Below, one piece after another: positions 17,563 to 26,016 of a DNA stretch of 64,000 nt. Position numbers and translations under genes: made by a program. Source of the DNA: JAENVU01 sp038250905 (GTDB taxonomy: Bacteria > Actinomycetota > Acidimicrobiia > IMCC26256 > JAENVU01); the NCBI GenBank assembly GCA_038250905.1, contig JBBSBV010000001.1:62001-126000 (forward strand). The letters are read 5' to 3'. The notes beneath the pieces were generated by a model that saw nothing but the letters and a program-made list of their open reading frames with translations, was not told the DNA's origin and ran no database searches. Position 1 is the stretch's first letter; each line of letters begins with the position of its first letter.

Positions 17563-18588
17563 ATGCATCTCGGATTGCTGTTCGATTTCCCCCAGGGCGA
17601 CGGCGGTGCTGGATTGGAGCGCGCACTCCGCCTCGGACTGACCACCACCGGCGTGGACCCCGACACTGTGCGCTTCTCCCGCCGGGAAACGCTCGGCCAC
17701 CCGACCGGTGACGTGGCCGACGTGGTCACCGGGTTCGAGGAGTTGGTCGCCGACGGTGTGGATCTGGTGATCGGTCCCTCGATCTCGGACAACTGCCTCG
17801 GACCACGTGACGCGGCCGACCGGGCCGAGGTCCCCGCGATCAACTATTCGGGCGGCGAGCGCACCCGTTCCGACTGGATGTTCCAGTATCAGGTGGGTTC
17901 GCTCGAGGAGGAACCGCCGCTGCTCGTGGCCCGCATGCGGGAGCAGGAGTTCGGCAGCTGCGTCATCGTCCACGACGCGTCGGTCGTCGGCGAGCGGTAC
18001 TGCGAGGTGTTCGGATGGTCGGCCGGGGACGCGGGCGTCGAAATCCGCGCCCGGGCGGCAATCGACCCCCTCGCCACCGACCTCGACGCGCTCGTCGCCG
18101 ATCTTCGGGCGCACGACCCCGACGTCGTCATCTACCTCGGACTCGGCGCGTCGTCGCACACCGTCGCCACCGCGATCCTGGCGGCGGGCTGGGACGTCCC
18201 GGTCCTCGCCAACTCGGCGCTCATGTTCGGCTACATCAAGCCCGAGTGGCACGCCGCCTGGGCGCGCTGGGAATACGTCGACACGATTGCGGACGACAAC
18301 CGCGTGCGGCGGGGACTCGACGCGCTCGACCATCGCACCGCGGCCAGTCCGGTGGGTTGCTGCGCGTACGACCTGGGCCGGCTGGTCGGGGCCGCCATGC
18401 ACCGCGCCGACCGCATCGATCCGGCCGGGCTCCGCGAGGGACTCGAACGGGTGAAGCAGATCCCGGCCGCATCCGGCTACGACGGCACCCTCATGGGGTT
18501 CGGCGTGCAGGACCGCGGCGCGCTCAAGGGCCAGTTCCTCGTGTTGCGGGCCTGGCGCGACGGCCGGACGGTCCAGGTCGCCCGCTAG
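17563..18588 (+). CDS. Binding-protein-like (Peripla_BP_6 fold) protein without signal peptide
   Basis: 341 residues beginning directly with the first beta strand (MHLGLLFDFP); there is no signal peptide, anchor or lipobox. The order GLTTTGVDPD..., DLVIGPSISDN..., VPAINYSG..., VVIYLGLGASS... follows the type I periplasmic binding-protein fold used by Liv-type receptors. A cytosolic copy could be a ligand sensor or an accessory to the upstream transporter, as AmiC is for amides; that is inference. It has its own leaderless-type -10 (TACGCT). It converges with Ku, 11 bases apart. Confidence 0.65.
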   Translation: MHLGLLFDFPQGDGGAGLERALRLGLTTTGVDPDTVRFSRRETLGHPTGDVADVVTGFEELVADGVDLVIGPSISDNCLGPRDAADRAEVPAINYSGGERTRSDWMFQYQVGSLEEEPPLLVARMREQEFGSCVIVHDASVVGERYCEVFGWSAGDAGVEIRARAAIDPLATDLDALVADLRAHDPDVVIYLGLGASSHTVATAILAAGWDVPVLANSALMFGYIKPEWHAAWARWEYVDTIADDNRVRRGLDALDHRTAASPVGCCAYDLGRLVGAAMHRADRIDPAGLREGLERVKQIPAASGYDGTLMGFGVQDRGALKGQFLVLRAWRDGRTVQVAR

Positions 18589-18614
18589 GCCGTCTGCTTC
18601 TAGGCGGTCTGCTT
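18585..18614. repeat. 15-base tandem duplication at the stop of ku
   Basis: CTAGGCCGTCTGCTT (18585-18599) is followed directly by CTAGGCGGTCTGCTT (18600-18614), one mismatch. The second copy encodes the end of Ku and its TAG; the first copy, in the same frame, supplies a second TAG 15 bases on. Confidence 0.6.
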
Positions 18615-19445
18615 CCGGGGCGCGCGCTTCTTCTTCGCCGGCGCGTTCTCGGCGTCGGCACCAGACTCCTCGGTCCCCGCGCGCTGCAGGCTCGCCTCGA
18701 GCGCCGCCATCAGGTCGAGCACCTTGGCCGGGGCCTCGGGCTGCGGTTGCGCCACGATCTCCTCGCCGGCCGCCTTCTTGTCGATCAGGGCCAGTAGTTG
18801 TTCGCGGTATTCGTCGTGGTACTTGGTCGCCTCGAACTCGGCCGACAACGTCTCCACGAGTTGGCGCGCCATCGCGGTCTCCCGCTCGGTGAACTCGATC
18901 TCCTCTTCCGGCAGTCCCAGCGACGCCGGATCGACGATCTCGTCCGCGTAGCGCATGGTCTCGACGCAGAGCATGCCGTCGACGGGACGGATCGCGACGA
19001 GCCGTTCCTTGGCCCGCAGGACGACCCGACCGACCGCGACCTTGCCCAGCTCGGTCATCGCGTCCACCAGCAACTGGTACGGCTTGGCGGACTGCTCGTC
19101 CACCATCACGTAGTAGGGCGTGTCGAAGTAGATGGGGTCGATGTCGGCCAGGTCGACGAAGTCCTCGATGTCGATCGTGTGACTCGCCTTCGGCGAGAGG
19201 GCGTCGAGTTCGGCCTTCTCGACGACGACGTACCGACCCTTCTCGATCTCGTAGCCCTTGACGATCTTGTCGGCGGTGATCTCCTCGCCGGTCTGCTCCG
19301 AGATCCGCCGGTTCCGCACCCGAGAGCCGGTCCCGGCCTCGAGTTGGTTGAACGACACGTCACGCGACTTCGTCGCCGGGGTGAGTTTCACCGGCACGGT
19401 GACGAGTCCAAAGCTGATGTTTCCGGTCCACACCGCGGTGGGCAC
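18600..19445 (-). CDS. ku: Ku, non-homologous end-joining DNA-end-binding protein
   Basis: 281 residues from GTG 19445, which has GGAGG 8 bases upstream and gives the canonical bacterial Ku start (PTAVWTGNISFGLVTVPVKL). The beta-barrel/bridge core fills about 1-210 (PYYVMVDEQSAKPYQLL, KERLVAIRP, ETMRYADEI). The C-terminal tail is rich in Lys/Ala (KKKRAPRKQTA), as in actinobacterial Ku, where it aids DNA binding and ligase recruitment. Ku dimers ring broken DNA ends and recruit LigD. It diverges from the LigD-type polymerase gene, separated by 42 bases. Confidence 0.95.
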   Translation of the reverse strand: MPTAVWTGNISFGLVTVPVKLTPATKSRDVSFNQLEAGTGSRVRNRRISEQTGEEITADKIVKGYEIEKGRYVVVEKAELDALSPKASHTIDIEDFVDLADIDPIYFDTPYYVMVDEQSAKPYQLLVDAMTELGKVAVGRVVLRAKERLVAIRPVDGMLCVETMRYADEIVDPASLGLPEEEIEFTERETAMARQLVETLSAEFEATKYHDEYREQLLALIDKKAAGEEIVAQPQPEAPAKVLDLMAALEASLQRAGTEESGADAENAPAKKKRAPRKQTA

Positions 19446-19475
19446 TGCAACGACCTCCGGTCGGGGGTGAACTAC

Positions 19476-19481
19476 TAGGTT
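19476..19481 (+). promoter_or_regulatory. Leaderless-type -10 (TAGGTT) of the polymerase gene
   Basis: TAGGTT ends exactly 6 bases before ATG 19488, with no Shine-Dalgarno between. The element sits in the 42-base gap shared with ku. Confidence 0.5.
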
Positions 19482-19487
19482 CGCACA

Positions 19488-20375
19488 ATGGCCGAGGTCC
19501 CGGTGCACATCGACGGCCGCATGCTCACCCTTTCCAATCTCGAGAAGGTCCTGTACCCCGAAACCGGCTTCACCAAAGCCCAGGTGGTCGATTACTACGC
19601 CCGAATCGCGCCGGTGATCCTCCCCCACCTCCGGGGCCGCCCCCTCACGCTGGTGCGGTACCCCGACGGCGTGGCCGGCAAGTCGTTCTTCGAGAAGCGC
19701 CGACCGCCGTCGGCCCCCGACTGGGTCGAGACCGGCGGCGAACTCGGATCGGTCCTCTGCGACGAGGCCGCCACCCTCGTGTGGCTCGCCAACCTCGCCG
19801 CCCTCGAACTCCACACCCACCAGCACACGGTGGCCGCGCCGGACCAGCCGACCGCGGTCGTGCTCGACCTCGACCCGGGGCCGCCGGCCGACGTGCTCGA
19901 CTGTGCGCGGGTCGCGCTCGATGTCCGTTCGGTGCTCGACCGGCTCGGGCTCGTCTCGGTGGTGAAGACGAGCGGGTCCAAGGGGCTGCACCTGTCGATC
20001 CCCATCGCACCGGGCAGCGCCGACGACGACGCCACCAAAGGTTTCGCGCTCGCGCTCGGTCGGCTCCTCGCAGCATCCGCGCCGAAGCGCGTGACCGTGG
20101 CCATGGCGAAGGACCAACGCGACGGCAAGGTGTTCGTCGACTGGAGCCAGAACGACCGGCACAAGACCACCGTCGCCGCGTACTCGCTCCGGGCACGCAC
20201 GCAGCCGACGGTGTCCACCCCGGTCACCTGGGAGGAGGTCGAGACCGCGCTCGGTGACGAACAGTCGGCGTCCCTCACGTTCACGACGACCGACACTCTC
20301 GCACGCGTTGCCGACGTCGGCGACCTCTATGCGGCCAACCTCCACTCCGAGCAGACGCTCCCGACCCTCGCGTAG
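19488..20375 (+). CDS. ligD: LigD-type polymerase/primase domain protein (NHEJ)
   Basis: 295 residues, the size of a lone LigD polymerase domain (archaeo-eukaryotic primase fold). LSNLEKVLYPETGFTK near the start is the family signature; D127 and D129 in VLDLDPG and D218 in VFVDWSQN are the metal-binding acids; KTSGSKGLHL (160-169) binds the nucleotide. It fills gaps, with preference for ribonucleotides, at ends held by Ku. There is no nuclease or ligase module, so the ligase must be encoded elsewhere. It diverges from ku, confirming a repair pair. Confidence 0.93.
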   Translation: MAEVPVHIDGRMLTLSNLEKVLYPETGFTKAQVVDYYARIAPVILPHLRGRPLTLVRYPDGVAGKSFFEKRRPPSAPDWVETGGELGSVLCDEAATLVWLANLAALELHTHQHTVAAPDQPTAVVLDLDPGPPADVLDCARVALDVRSVLDRLGLVSVVKTSGSKGLHLSIPIAPGSADDDATKGFALALGRLLAASAPKRVTVAMAKDQRDGKVFVDWSQNDRHKTTVAAYSLRARTQPTVSTPVTWEEVETALGDEQSASLTFTTTDTLARVADVGDLYAANLHSEQTLPTLA

Positions 20376-20386
20376 CCTCGCCGCAC

Positions 20387-21202
20387 ATGGACCTCGACGG
20401 AGCAGTCGCGATCGTCACCGGTGCCAGCCGCGGGGTCGGCGCCGCCACCGCGGTCGCCTTGGCCGCCGCGGGCGCGCACGTGGTCTGCGCCGCGCGCGCC
20501 ACCGCGGGGTCGCCGCTCCCCATCCCGGGCACGATCGACGACACCATCCACACCATCACCGAGGCCGGCGGCATCGGCGTCGCCCGGCCCACGAACCTCG
20601 CGGTGGACGCCGACGTGATCGCGCTCGTCGACGAGACGGTGGCGCGCTTCGGTCGCGTCGACGTCCTCGTCAACAATGCCGCGATCACCTTCCCGGGCGA
20701 CATCGATCTTCCGATGAAGCGGTTCGACCTGGTCTTCGACGTCGACCTCCGGGCGCCGGTGATCGCGGTCCAACGCGCCCTCCCGGGCATGATCGAACGG
20801 CGAACGGGTGCCATCGTCAACGTGTCGTCGGCCGCCGCGCTCAACTACTACCCGGGCCAGATGGCGTACGGCATGGCCAAGGCCGCGCTCGAACACTTCA
20901 CGGTTTCCCTCGCCGCCCAGGTCGCGAGGCATGACATTTCGGTGAACACGTTCCGCATCGACGTGCCGGTTGCATCCGAAGGATTCCTCGCGGCGATGCC
21001 CGAGGCCGACCACTCGGACTGGGAGCCCCCGTCGGTCGCCGCCGAGGGCATCCTCTGGATGCTGCGCCAAAACCCCGACTACACGGGACGGAACGAGGGC
21101 ATGGCCCAACTGCGGCGCGACCACGGGATCATGGCGACCCGCGCCACGCGCGCGCACCAGCAGGCAGCCTCGATGGTGACGGAGTCTCCACTCGGCCGGT
21201 AG
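20387..21202 (+). CDS. Short-chain dehydrogenase/reductase
   Basis: 271 residues. Rossmann motif TGASRGVG (11-18), NNAA (96-99), Ser147/148 and the catalytic YGMAK (Y161, K165). NAD(P)-dependent oxidation/reduction of an alcohol or ketone; substrate unknown. The C-terminus is longer than the usual SDR and ends with a basic segment rich in Arg/Ala. TAGCCT (20373-20378, sharing the polymerase stop codon) is 8 bases before the ATG, so a leaderless start is possible; read-through from the polymerase gene 11 bases upstream is equally possible. Confidence 0.88.
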   Translation: MDLDGAVAIVTGASRGVGAATAVALAAAGAHVVCAARATAGSPLPIPGTIDDTIHTITEAGGIGVARPTNLAVDADVIALVDETVARFGRVDVLVNNAAITFPGDIDLPMKRFDLVFDVDLRAPVIAVQRALPGMIERRTGAIVNVSSAAALNYYPGQMAYGMAKAALEHFTVSLAAQVARHDISVNTFRIDVPVASEGFLAAMPEADHSDWEPPSVAAEGILWMLRQNPDYTGRNEGMAQLRRDHGIMATRATRAHQQAASMVTESPLGR

Positions 21203-21209
21203 GCCGCGG

Positions 21210-21237
21210 TTGACCACCGTCGCGCTGCCGGTACGGT
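21210..21237 (+). promoter_or_regulatory. Promoter of the ABC exporter operon (TTGACC-N16-TACGGT)
   Basis: Near-consensus -35 TTGACC (21210-21215) and -10 TACGGT (21232-21237), the latter ending 6 bases before ATG 21244. This is one of the best sigma-70-like promoters here and predicts transcription starting at the ATG. Confidence 0.65.
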
Positions 21238-21243
21238 CGCCGG

Positions 21244-21921
21244 ATGGCCGGCGTCCCCATCTCCGTGCGCGACGTCTCCATGCGCTACTCCACGCGCGGT
21301 GGCACTGTCGAGGTGCTCAGCGCGTTCGACCTCACCGTCGACGCGAGCGAACGGGTGGCGATCATGGGGCCGTCCGGCGCGGGCAAGACGACCCTCCTCG
21401 CGCTCATCGGCGGCCTGGAGGCGATCCAGCAGGGCCGCATCCTCGTCGGCGACATCGACCTCGCCGGGCTCCACGGTGACGCGCTCGCCGCCTACCGCCA
21501 TCAGACCGTCGGATTCGTCTTCCAGCATTTCGGACTCCTCGGCAACCTCAGCGCGCGCGAGAACATCGAACTCGCGATGTCGTTCGGCGGCCGGAGCGGT
21601 CGCGACCGTCGGGCCCGGGCGCAACAACTCCTCGAGGCGGTCGGAATCGCCCACCGCGCCGATCACCGGCCGGCCGAGTTGAGCGGGGGCGAGTCCCAGC
21701 GGGTCGCGCTCGCCCGTGCCCTGGCCAACGAACCCCGGCTCCTCCTGGCGGACGAACCAACGGGCAACCTCGACGGTGAGACCGCCGAGCGGGTGCTCGA
21801 ACTGCTCGACCGGACCGCCGCCGAATCGGGTGCGACCCTGCTCACCGTGACCCACGATCCGGCGGTCGCCCGCCGGTTCGACCGGATCGTCCAACTCGAA
21901 CCGCGGGTCGTCGCCTCGTGA
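21244..21921 (+). CDS. ABC transporter ATP-binding protein (LolD/MacB-like)
   Basis: 225 residues. Walker A GPSGAGKTT (42-50), Q-loop FVFQHFGLLG, C-loop LSGGE (146-150) and Walker B LLLADEPTGNLDGET are complete; the last is the hallmark of the LolD/MacB/FtsE class that drives mechanotransmission permeases. It pairs with the FtsX-like permease, whose GTG overlaps its stop (GTGA). Likely role: energising lipoprotein or small-molecule extrusion rather than import. Confidence 0.92.
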   Translation: MAGVPISVRDVSMRYSTRGGTVEVLSAFDLTVDASERVAIMGPSGAGKTTLLALIGGLEAIQQGRILVGDIDLAGLHGDALAAYRHQTVGFVFQHFGLLGNLSARENIELAMSFGGRSGRDRRARAQQLLEAVGIAHRADHRPAELSGGESQRVALARALANEPRLLLADEPTGNLDGETAERVLELLDRTAAESGATLLTVTHDPAVARRFDRIVQLEPRVVAS

Positions 21922-23213
21922 GCTGGCCGGATGCATTCCTGGCCGCACTGCGTTCGCTCGGGCGCCGGGTCGGCCGGGCCGCACTCACGGTCCTCGCCGT
22001 GGCGCTGGCCGCCGCACTGCTCAGCGCCCTGCTGATCGTGTCCACGGCGGCTCGGACCCGGGTCCTCGACCAACTCGCGAAGGGTGGCCCCCTCGCCGGC
22101 ATCCAGGTGGCCGCGGCGGCGCCCGGGCCCCAGGCGCTCGATGCCGACACGCCGCGACCCGGTCGGCCCCGGGACATCGACGCCGATGCGGTGCGTCGGA
22201 TCCGGGCGCTGCGATCGGTCCGCAGCGTGGTCACCCTCGAGTCGAATCCCGTGCTCGCGGTCGCGCCGTCGGCCGCGGTACAACCGTTCCGGGACACCCT
22301 TGCCGGCCTCGACCTCCGGCGGGTGCTCACCTTGCCGATCACCGTGATCGTCGGTCGCACCCCGGCGCCGGCGAGCCTCACCGAGGTCGCGGTCACCGAG
22401 GGGTACCTCCTCCGCGTCGGCCTCACGCGGGCGACCGCCGCCAAGGCCGTCGGCACCGAGGTCGAGATCGGCGCGCCGCGTTTCTTCCCGAGCAGCCGGG
22501 ACCGGGTCGACGTCCGCGGCCGCTGGACCCGGGCCGAGATCGTCGGCGTCGTCGCCCAGCAGGCGATCGACGCGCAATTCCTGGGCTCGCGGGAAATGGT
22601 GCGCGCCGCGCGTGCGTGGACCGCACAGTCGGACCCGGGTTCGGGCTTCGCGCTGCCGAGTTCCCGCTACGCGGGGCTGTTCGTCGTGGCCGACGGGCTC
22701 GACCGGGTGGGATCGGTCCGGGCATCGATCACCCGGCTCGGCTATTCGACCAGCTCGCCCGAGAACCTCATCGAAACCGTGCGCCGCTACCTCCGCGTGG
22801 TGGAGATCGTGCTGGCGGGCATCGGGTTGATCGCGCTCGCGATCGCCGCGCTCGGCATCACCAACGCCCTGTTGGCCGCGGTCCGGGAGCGACGCCGCGA
22901 GATCGGCGTGCTCAAGGCGATCGGTGCCCGTGACCGCGACGTGCGGCGGATCTTCCTCATCGAGGCCGGGATCACCGGGCTCGTGGGCGGGCTGCTCGGG
23001 ACCCTCGCCGGGTACGGCATCGCACGGGTGCTCGGTGCCGTCGTGAACCGGTACCTCGTCGACCAGGGACTCCCGGGCGTCGGGATCGGGTTGCCTGCAC
23101 TGGTCCTGCTCGCCGGGGTACTCGGATCGGCCGGGCTCGCGGTCCTCGCCGGGGTCACGCCCGCGCAACGGGCCGCACGGCTCCCCGCCCGTCAGGCGAT
23201 GGGCGACGCGTGA
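21918..23213 (+). CDS. ABC permease, FtsX/MacB-like
   Basis: 431 residues from GTG 21918. One N-terminal helix (about 20-45), a long extracytoplasmic domain (about 46-285), then three helices with the FtsX-domain signature near RERRREIGVLKAIGARDRDVRRIFLIEAG. This is the four-helix topology of LolE/MacB-type permeases. It is coupled by 4-base overlaps to both neighbours, the ATPase before and the SGNH-like lipoprotein after, suggesting that the lipoprotein works with the complex. Confidence 0.9.
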   Translation: MSWPDAFLAALRSLGRRVGRAALTVLAVALAAALLSALLIVSTAARTRVLDQLAKGGPLAGIQVAAAAPGPQALDADTPRPGRPRDIDADAVRRIRALRSVRSVVTLESNPVLAVAPSAAVQPFRDTLAGLDLRRVLTLPITVIVGRTPAPASLTEVAVTEGYLLRVGLTRATAAKAVGTEVEIGAPRFFPSSRDRVDVRGRWTRAEIVGVVAQQAIDAQFLGSREMVRAARAWTAQSDPGSGFALPSSRYAGLFVVADGLDRVGSVRASITRLGYSTSSPENLIETVRRYLRVVEIVLAGIGLIALAIAALGITNALLAAVRERRREIGVLKAIGARDRDVRRIFLIEAGITGLVGGLLGTLAGYGIARVLGAVVNRYLVDQGLPGVGIGLPALVLLAGVLGSAGLAVLAGVTPAQRAARLPARQAMGDA

Positions 23214-23971
23214 CGGGCCGCCGCCCGCTCGGGCTCACCCTGGCTGCGCTCGTCGTGCTCGGCACGGCGTGCTCCGGAGGTTCGAAGGCGACCGTCGCTC
23301 CCACCCACGCCGGACCGCGGCTCACGTACGTCGCGCTCGGCAACGGGGAGACCGCGGGCAACAGCGTGAAGAACCGCATCCGGTCGGCCTGGCCGCAGAT
23401 CGTCTACCGCACGGTGTTCCCGCGATCGGCGATCTTCGTGAACTTCGGCCAGAACAGCGTGACCATCGACGAAGCGGCCGACTCCCAACTGCCGGCGGCC
23501 CTCGCCTTGGCGCCCGACGTCGCCACCGTCGAACTCACCGACGACACGTTCCTCACGCGGGACGTCACCGGCTACGAGGCCAAGTTGGAGCGCTTCATCC
23601 GCCGCTTGCAGCGCGGCGGACGCACCCAGGTGGTGGTCGGCAACATCCCGCCCGGCGACCGCGAGCCCGGTGTTCTCGCCTGCACTCCGAACCCACCCGC
23701 CGGGTCGGGTCCGTGCCAGATCGGCTCGGGCTTCGACATCGACGCGTCCAACGCGCGGGATGCCGCGTTCAACCAGGCAATTGCGGCTGCGGCCGCGGCG
23801 CGACACGCGCCGCTCGTCGATTTGCACGCCGCGTTCCTCCGGGCACGGGCGGCGGGCCGGGAGGACGCGTTCTTCGCCGGGAACGATTTCTCTCCCAACG
23901 AATCCGGCCATGCATTTATCGCCCGCCAGTTCGAACCGGCGGTGCGCGCTGCAGTGAACTCGCGCCGGTGA
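23210..23971 (+). CDS. SGNH-hydrolase-fold lipoprotein with lost catalytic residues
   Basis: 253 residues from GTG 23210. Lipoprotein signal with lipobox VLGTAC (C21), so it is anchored outside the membrane. The order of blocks matches actinobacterial SGNH/GDSL esterases (YVALG..TAG, QLPAALALAPD, VVVGNIPPGD, SPNESGHAFIA). But block I reads GNGETAG (44-50) where GDSYTAG is expected, so the nucleophilic Ser is Gly46, and block V reads DFSPN (226-230) where DxHPN is expected, so the catalytic His is Ser228. It is probably a binding rather than a hydrolytic protein. It overlaps both neighbours by 4 bases. Confidence 0.78.
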   Translation: MTGRRPLGLTLAALVVLGTACSGGSKATVAPTHAGPRLTYVALGNGETAGNSVKNRIRSAWPQIVYRTVFPRSAIFVNFGQNSVTIDEAADSQLPAALALAPDVATVELTDDTFLTRDVTGYEAKLERFIRRLQRGGRTQVVVGNIPPGDREPGVLACTPNPPAGSGPCQIGSGFDIDASNARDAAFNQAIAAAAAARHAPLVDLHAAFLRARAAGREDAFFAGNDFSPNESGHAFIARQFEPAVRAAVNSRR

Positions 23972-24654
23972 CTCCCCCACGTGACTCCCAACGGAGCCGC
24001 GTGTACCGCGCCGAGACCCCGCTCGGAGGGCGGAGGCTCCCGATCTTGGCGGACTGCGTCGCGTTCGTCGACGACGTGGTCGGCTCCCTCTGGTGGACCG
24101 CCCACTTCCCGCACCGTGATCTCGGCCTCGTCCCGCGTCTGCGGCCCGGCAACGGCGCCCGGCAGGCCTTCTACCGTGAGGATCCCGGCCGCCCGACGAT
24201 CACGTTGCCCCGTCGGTACCGCACCGCGTCGGTGGTACTCCACGAGTTGGTGCACTGGGCCCTCGCCGACGCCGGGGACCTCCCCAACCACGGCCGGACC
24301 TTCACCCGGGTCCTGCTCGACGTGGTCACCGAGTTCATGGGGGACGCGAAGCGGGAACGGCTCGCGGCGGGATTCGCCGAGCACCGGGTACACATCGGAC
24401 CACCGCCGCGGATCGCGCCCGACGGGCGCGTCGACTACGCGTGGGACGAGCGGCTCCGGCTCGGACGCGGCCGCCCGTTCCGGATCGACGCCGGCACCGG
24501 TCCCGCGGTCACGGGCGTGCTCGCGTCTCGCGCGCACCGCACGATCACGTTGCGAGACGGCGCCACGTCCCACGCGGTCCCCGAGCGCGACATCTGGCGG
24601 GTGACTCCGCTGATCACACCGCCCGAGATCGGATCCGCGACCGGAGCGACCTGA
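23968..24654 (+). CDS. Putative metallohydrolase (TIGR04338-like, HExxH)
   Basis: 228 residues from GTG 23968, which overlaps the previous stop (GTGA). It opens with RDSQRSRVYRAE, the usual start of the actinobacterial TIGR04338 group. HELVH (92-96) and a following NHGRTF (H108) give an HExxH zinc site with a third His, as in SprT-like proteins. No signal peptide. The last 70 residues form an extra beta-rich region (RTITLRDGATSHAVPERDIWRV). Substrate unknown. It is the last gene of the ABC operon and converges with the thiolase with no gap. Confidence 0.8.
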   Translation: MTPPRDSQRSRVYRAETPLGGRRLPILADCVAFVDDVVGSLWWTAHFPHRDLGLVPRLRPGNGARQAFYREDPGRPTITLPRRYRTASVVLHELVHWALADAGDLPNHGRTFTRVLLDVVTEFMGDAKRERLAAGFAEHRVHIGPPPRIAPDGRVDYAWDERLRLGRGRPFRIDAGTGPAVTGVLASRAHRTITLRDGATSHAVPERDIWRVTPLITPPEIGSATGAT

Positions 24655-25869
24655 TCAGGCGAGGCGCTCGACGATCATCGCCATACCCTGGCCACCGCCG
24701 ACGCACATCGTCTCGAGGCCGATCGTCTTGTCGGCGTCCTCGAGTCCGTTGAGCAGCGTGCCCATGATGCGGGCACCGGTCATGCCGAACGGGTGCCCGA
24801 GGGCGATGGCGCCGCCGTTCACGTTCAGCTTGTCCATGCTGATCCCCAATGCCTTGGCCGACGGCAGCACCTGCGCCGCGAAGGCCTCGTTGATCTCCAC
24901 GAGGTCGACGTCGTCGATGGTCATGCCGGCCCGGGCCAACGCCTGGCGGCTCGCCTCGATCGGGCCGAGGCCCATGATCTCCGGGTCGAGACCGCTGACG
25001 CCCGACGACACGATGCGGGCGAGGGGCGTGAGGCCGAGTTCCTTGGCCTTCGTGTCGCTCATCACGACCACGGCGGCCGCACCGTCGTTCAGGGGACACG
25101 CGTTGCCGGCGGTGACCCGACCGGTGGGCCGGAACGCGGGGGCGAGTGATCCGAGCTTCTCGCGGTCGGTGGTGGGGCGTGGGCAGTCGTCGGCGCTGAT
25201 GACCGCACCGGCCGCCGTGGTGTACGGCGTGATCTCCCGCTCGAAGAACCCGCGGGCGATGGCGGCCCCGGCGCGCTGCTGGCTCTGGAACGCGTAGTCG
25301 TCCATCTCCTCGCGCGTCACGCCCTCGATCTCGGCCACGTTCTCGGCCGTCTCGCCCATCGCGATGTACACGTCGGGCAGACCGGTCGGCGGGGTCCAGG
25401 TGCCCTGGTCACCAGCAGTACGAGCGGCGGAGCGCTCCGCCGGACCGTCGAACTTGTGGTTCTGGGTTCCCGGTGTGTGGTCGGAGCTGCCGCCGACCAT
25501 GAACCGGCTCACGCCCTCGACCCCGGCGGCGATGAACACGTCCCCCTCGCCCGCCTTGATCGCGTGGGACGCCATGCGGAGGGTCTGGAGCGACGACGAG
25601 CAGTACCGGGTGATGGTGCACCCGGGCACGGTCGGCATCCCGGCGAGGATCGCCACGACCCGGCCCATGTTGAAGCCCTGCTCCCCACCGGGCAGTCCAC
25701 AACCGAGCATCAGGTCGTCGACCGTGCTGCGGTCGAGCGCCGGAACCTTCTTGAGTGCCGCGTCCACGATGAACGCGGCCATGTCGTCGGCGCGCTCGTC
25801 GACGAAGGACCCCTTGAAGGCACGCCCGATCGGGGTGCGGGCGACGGAGACGATGACGGCTGCGGGCAT
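24655..25869 (-). CDS. Acetyl-CoA acyltransferase (thiolase)
   Basis: 404 residues. Full thiolase catalytic set: nucleophile C90 in TRYCSSS, H359 in GHPFGMTGAR, and C389 in CVGGGQGMA. Catalyses thiolytic cleavage of 3-oxoacyl-CoA (degradation) or the reverse. The length and N-terminal AVIVSVARTPIGRAFKG fit FadA-type degradative enzymes. ATG 25869 has GGAG 6 bases upstream; TAGTCT further up may be the -10. It follows the gamma-carbonic-anhydrase gene on the same strand after 147 bases. That gap holds the thiolase promoter and a weak CCTGC/GCAGG hairpin, nothing else recognisable. Confidence 0.93.
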   Translation of the reverse strand: MPAAVIVSVARTPIGRAFKGSFVDERADDMAAFIVDAALKKVPALDRSTVDDLMLGCGLPGGEQGFNMGRVVAILAGMPTVPGCTITRYCSSSLQTLRMASHAIKAGEGDVFIAAGVEGVSRFMVGGSSDHTPGTQNHKFDGPAERSAARTAGDQGTWTPPTGLPDVYIAMGETAENVAEIEGVTREEMDDYAFQSQQRAGAAIARGFFEREITPYTTAAGAVISADDCPRPTTDREKLGSLAPAFRPTGRVTAGNACPLNDGAAAVVVMSDTKAKELGLTPLARIVSSGVSGLDPEIMGLGPIEASRQALARAGMTIDDVDLVEINEAFAAQVLPSAKALGISMDKLNVNGGAIALGHPFGMTGARIMGTLLNGLEDADKTIGLETMCVGGGQGMAMIVERLA

Positions 25870-26016
25870 GACGGACTCCTGGAGGAAGCAACGAGTGCGG
25901 GCAGACTACGTGGACTCCCGAGGTGCCGCCGAAGCGACGCCTCCGTCCCGACCATGTGATCCCGGCGGGGCGGCGCGGGGCCGGAGCGGCCTGCGCCGCA
26001 GGCGCGAGAGGGGAGG

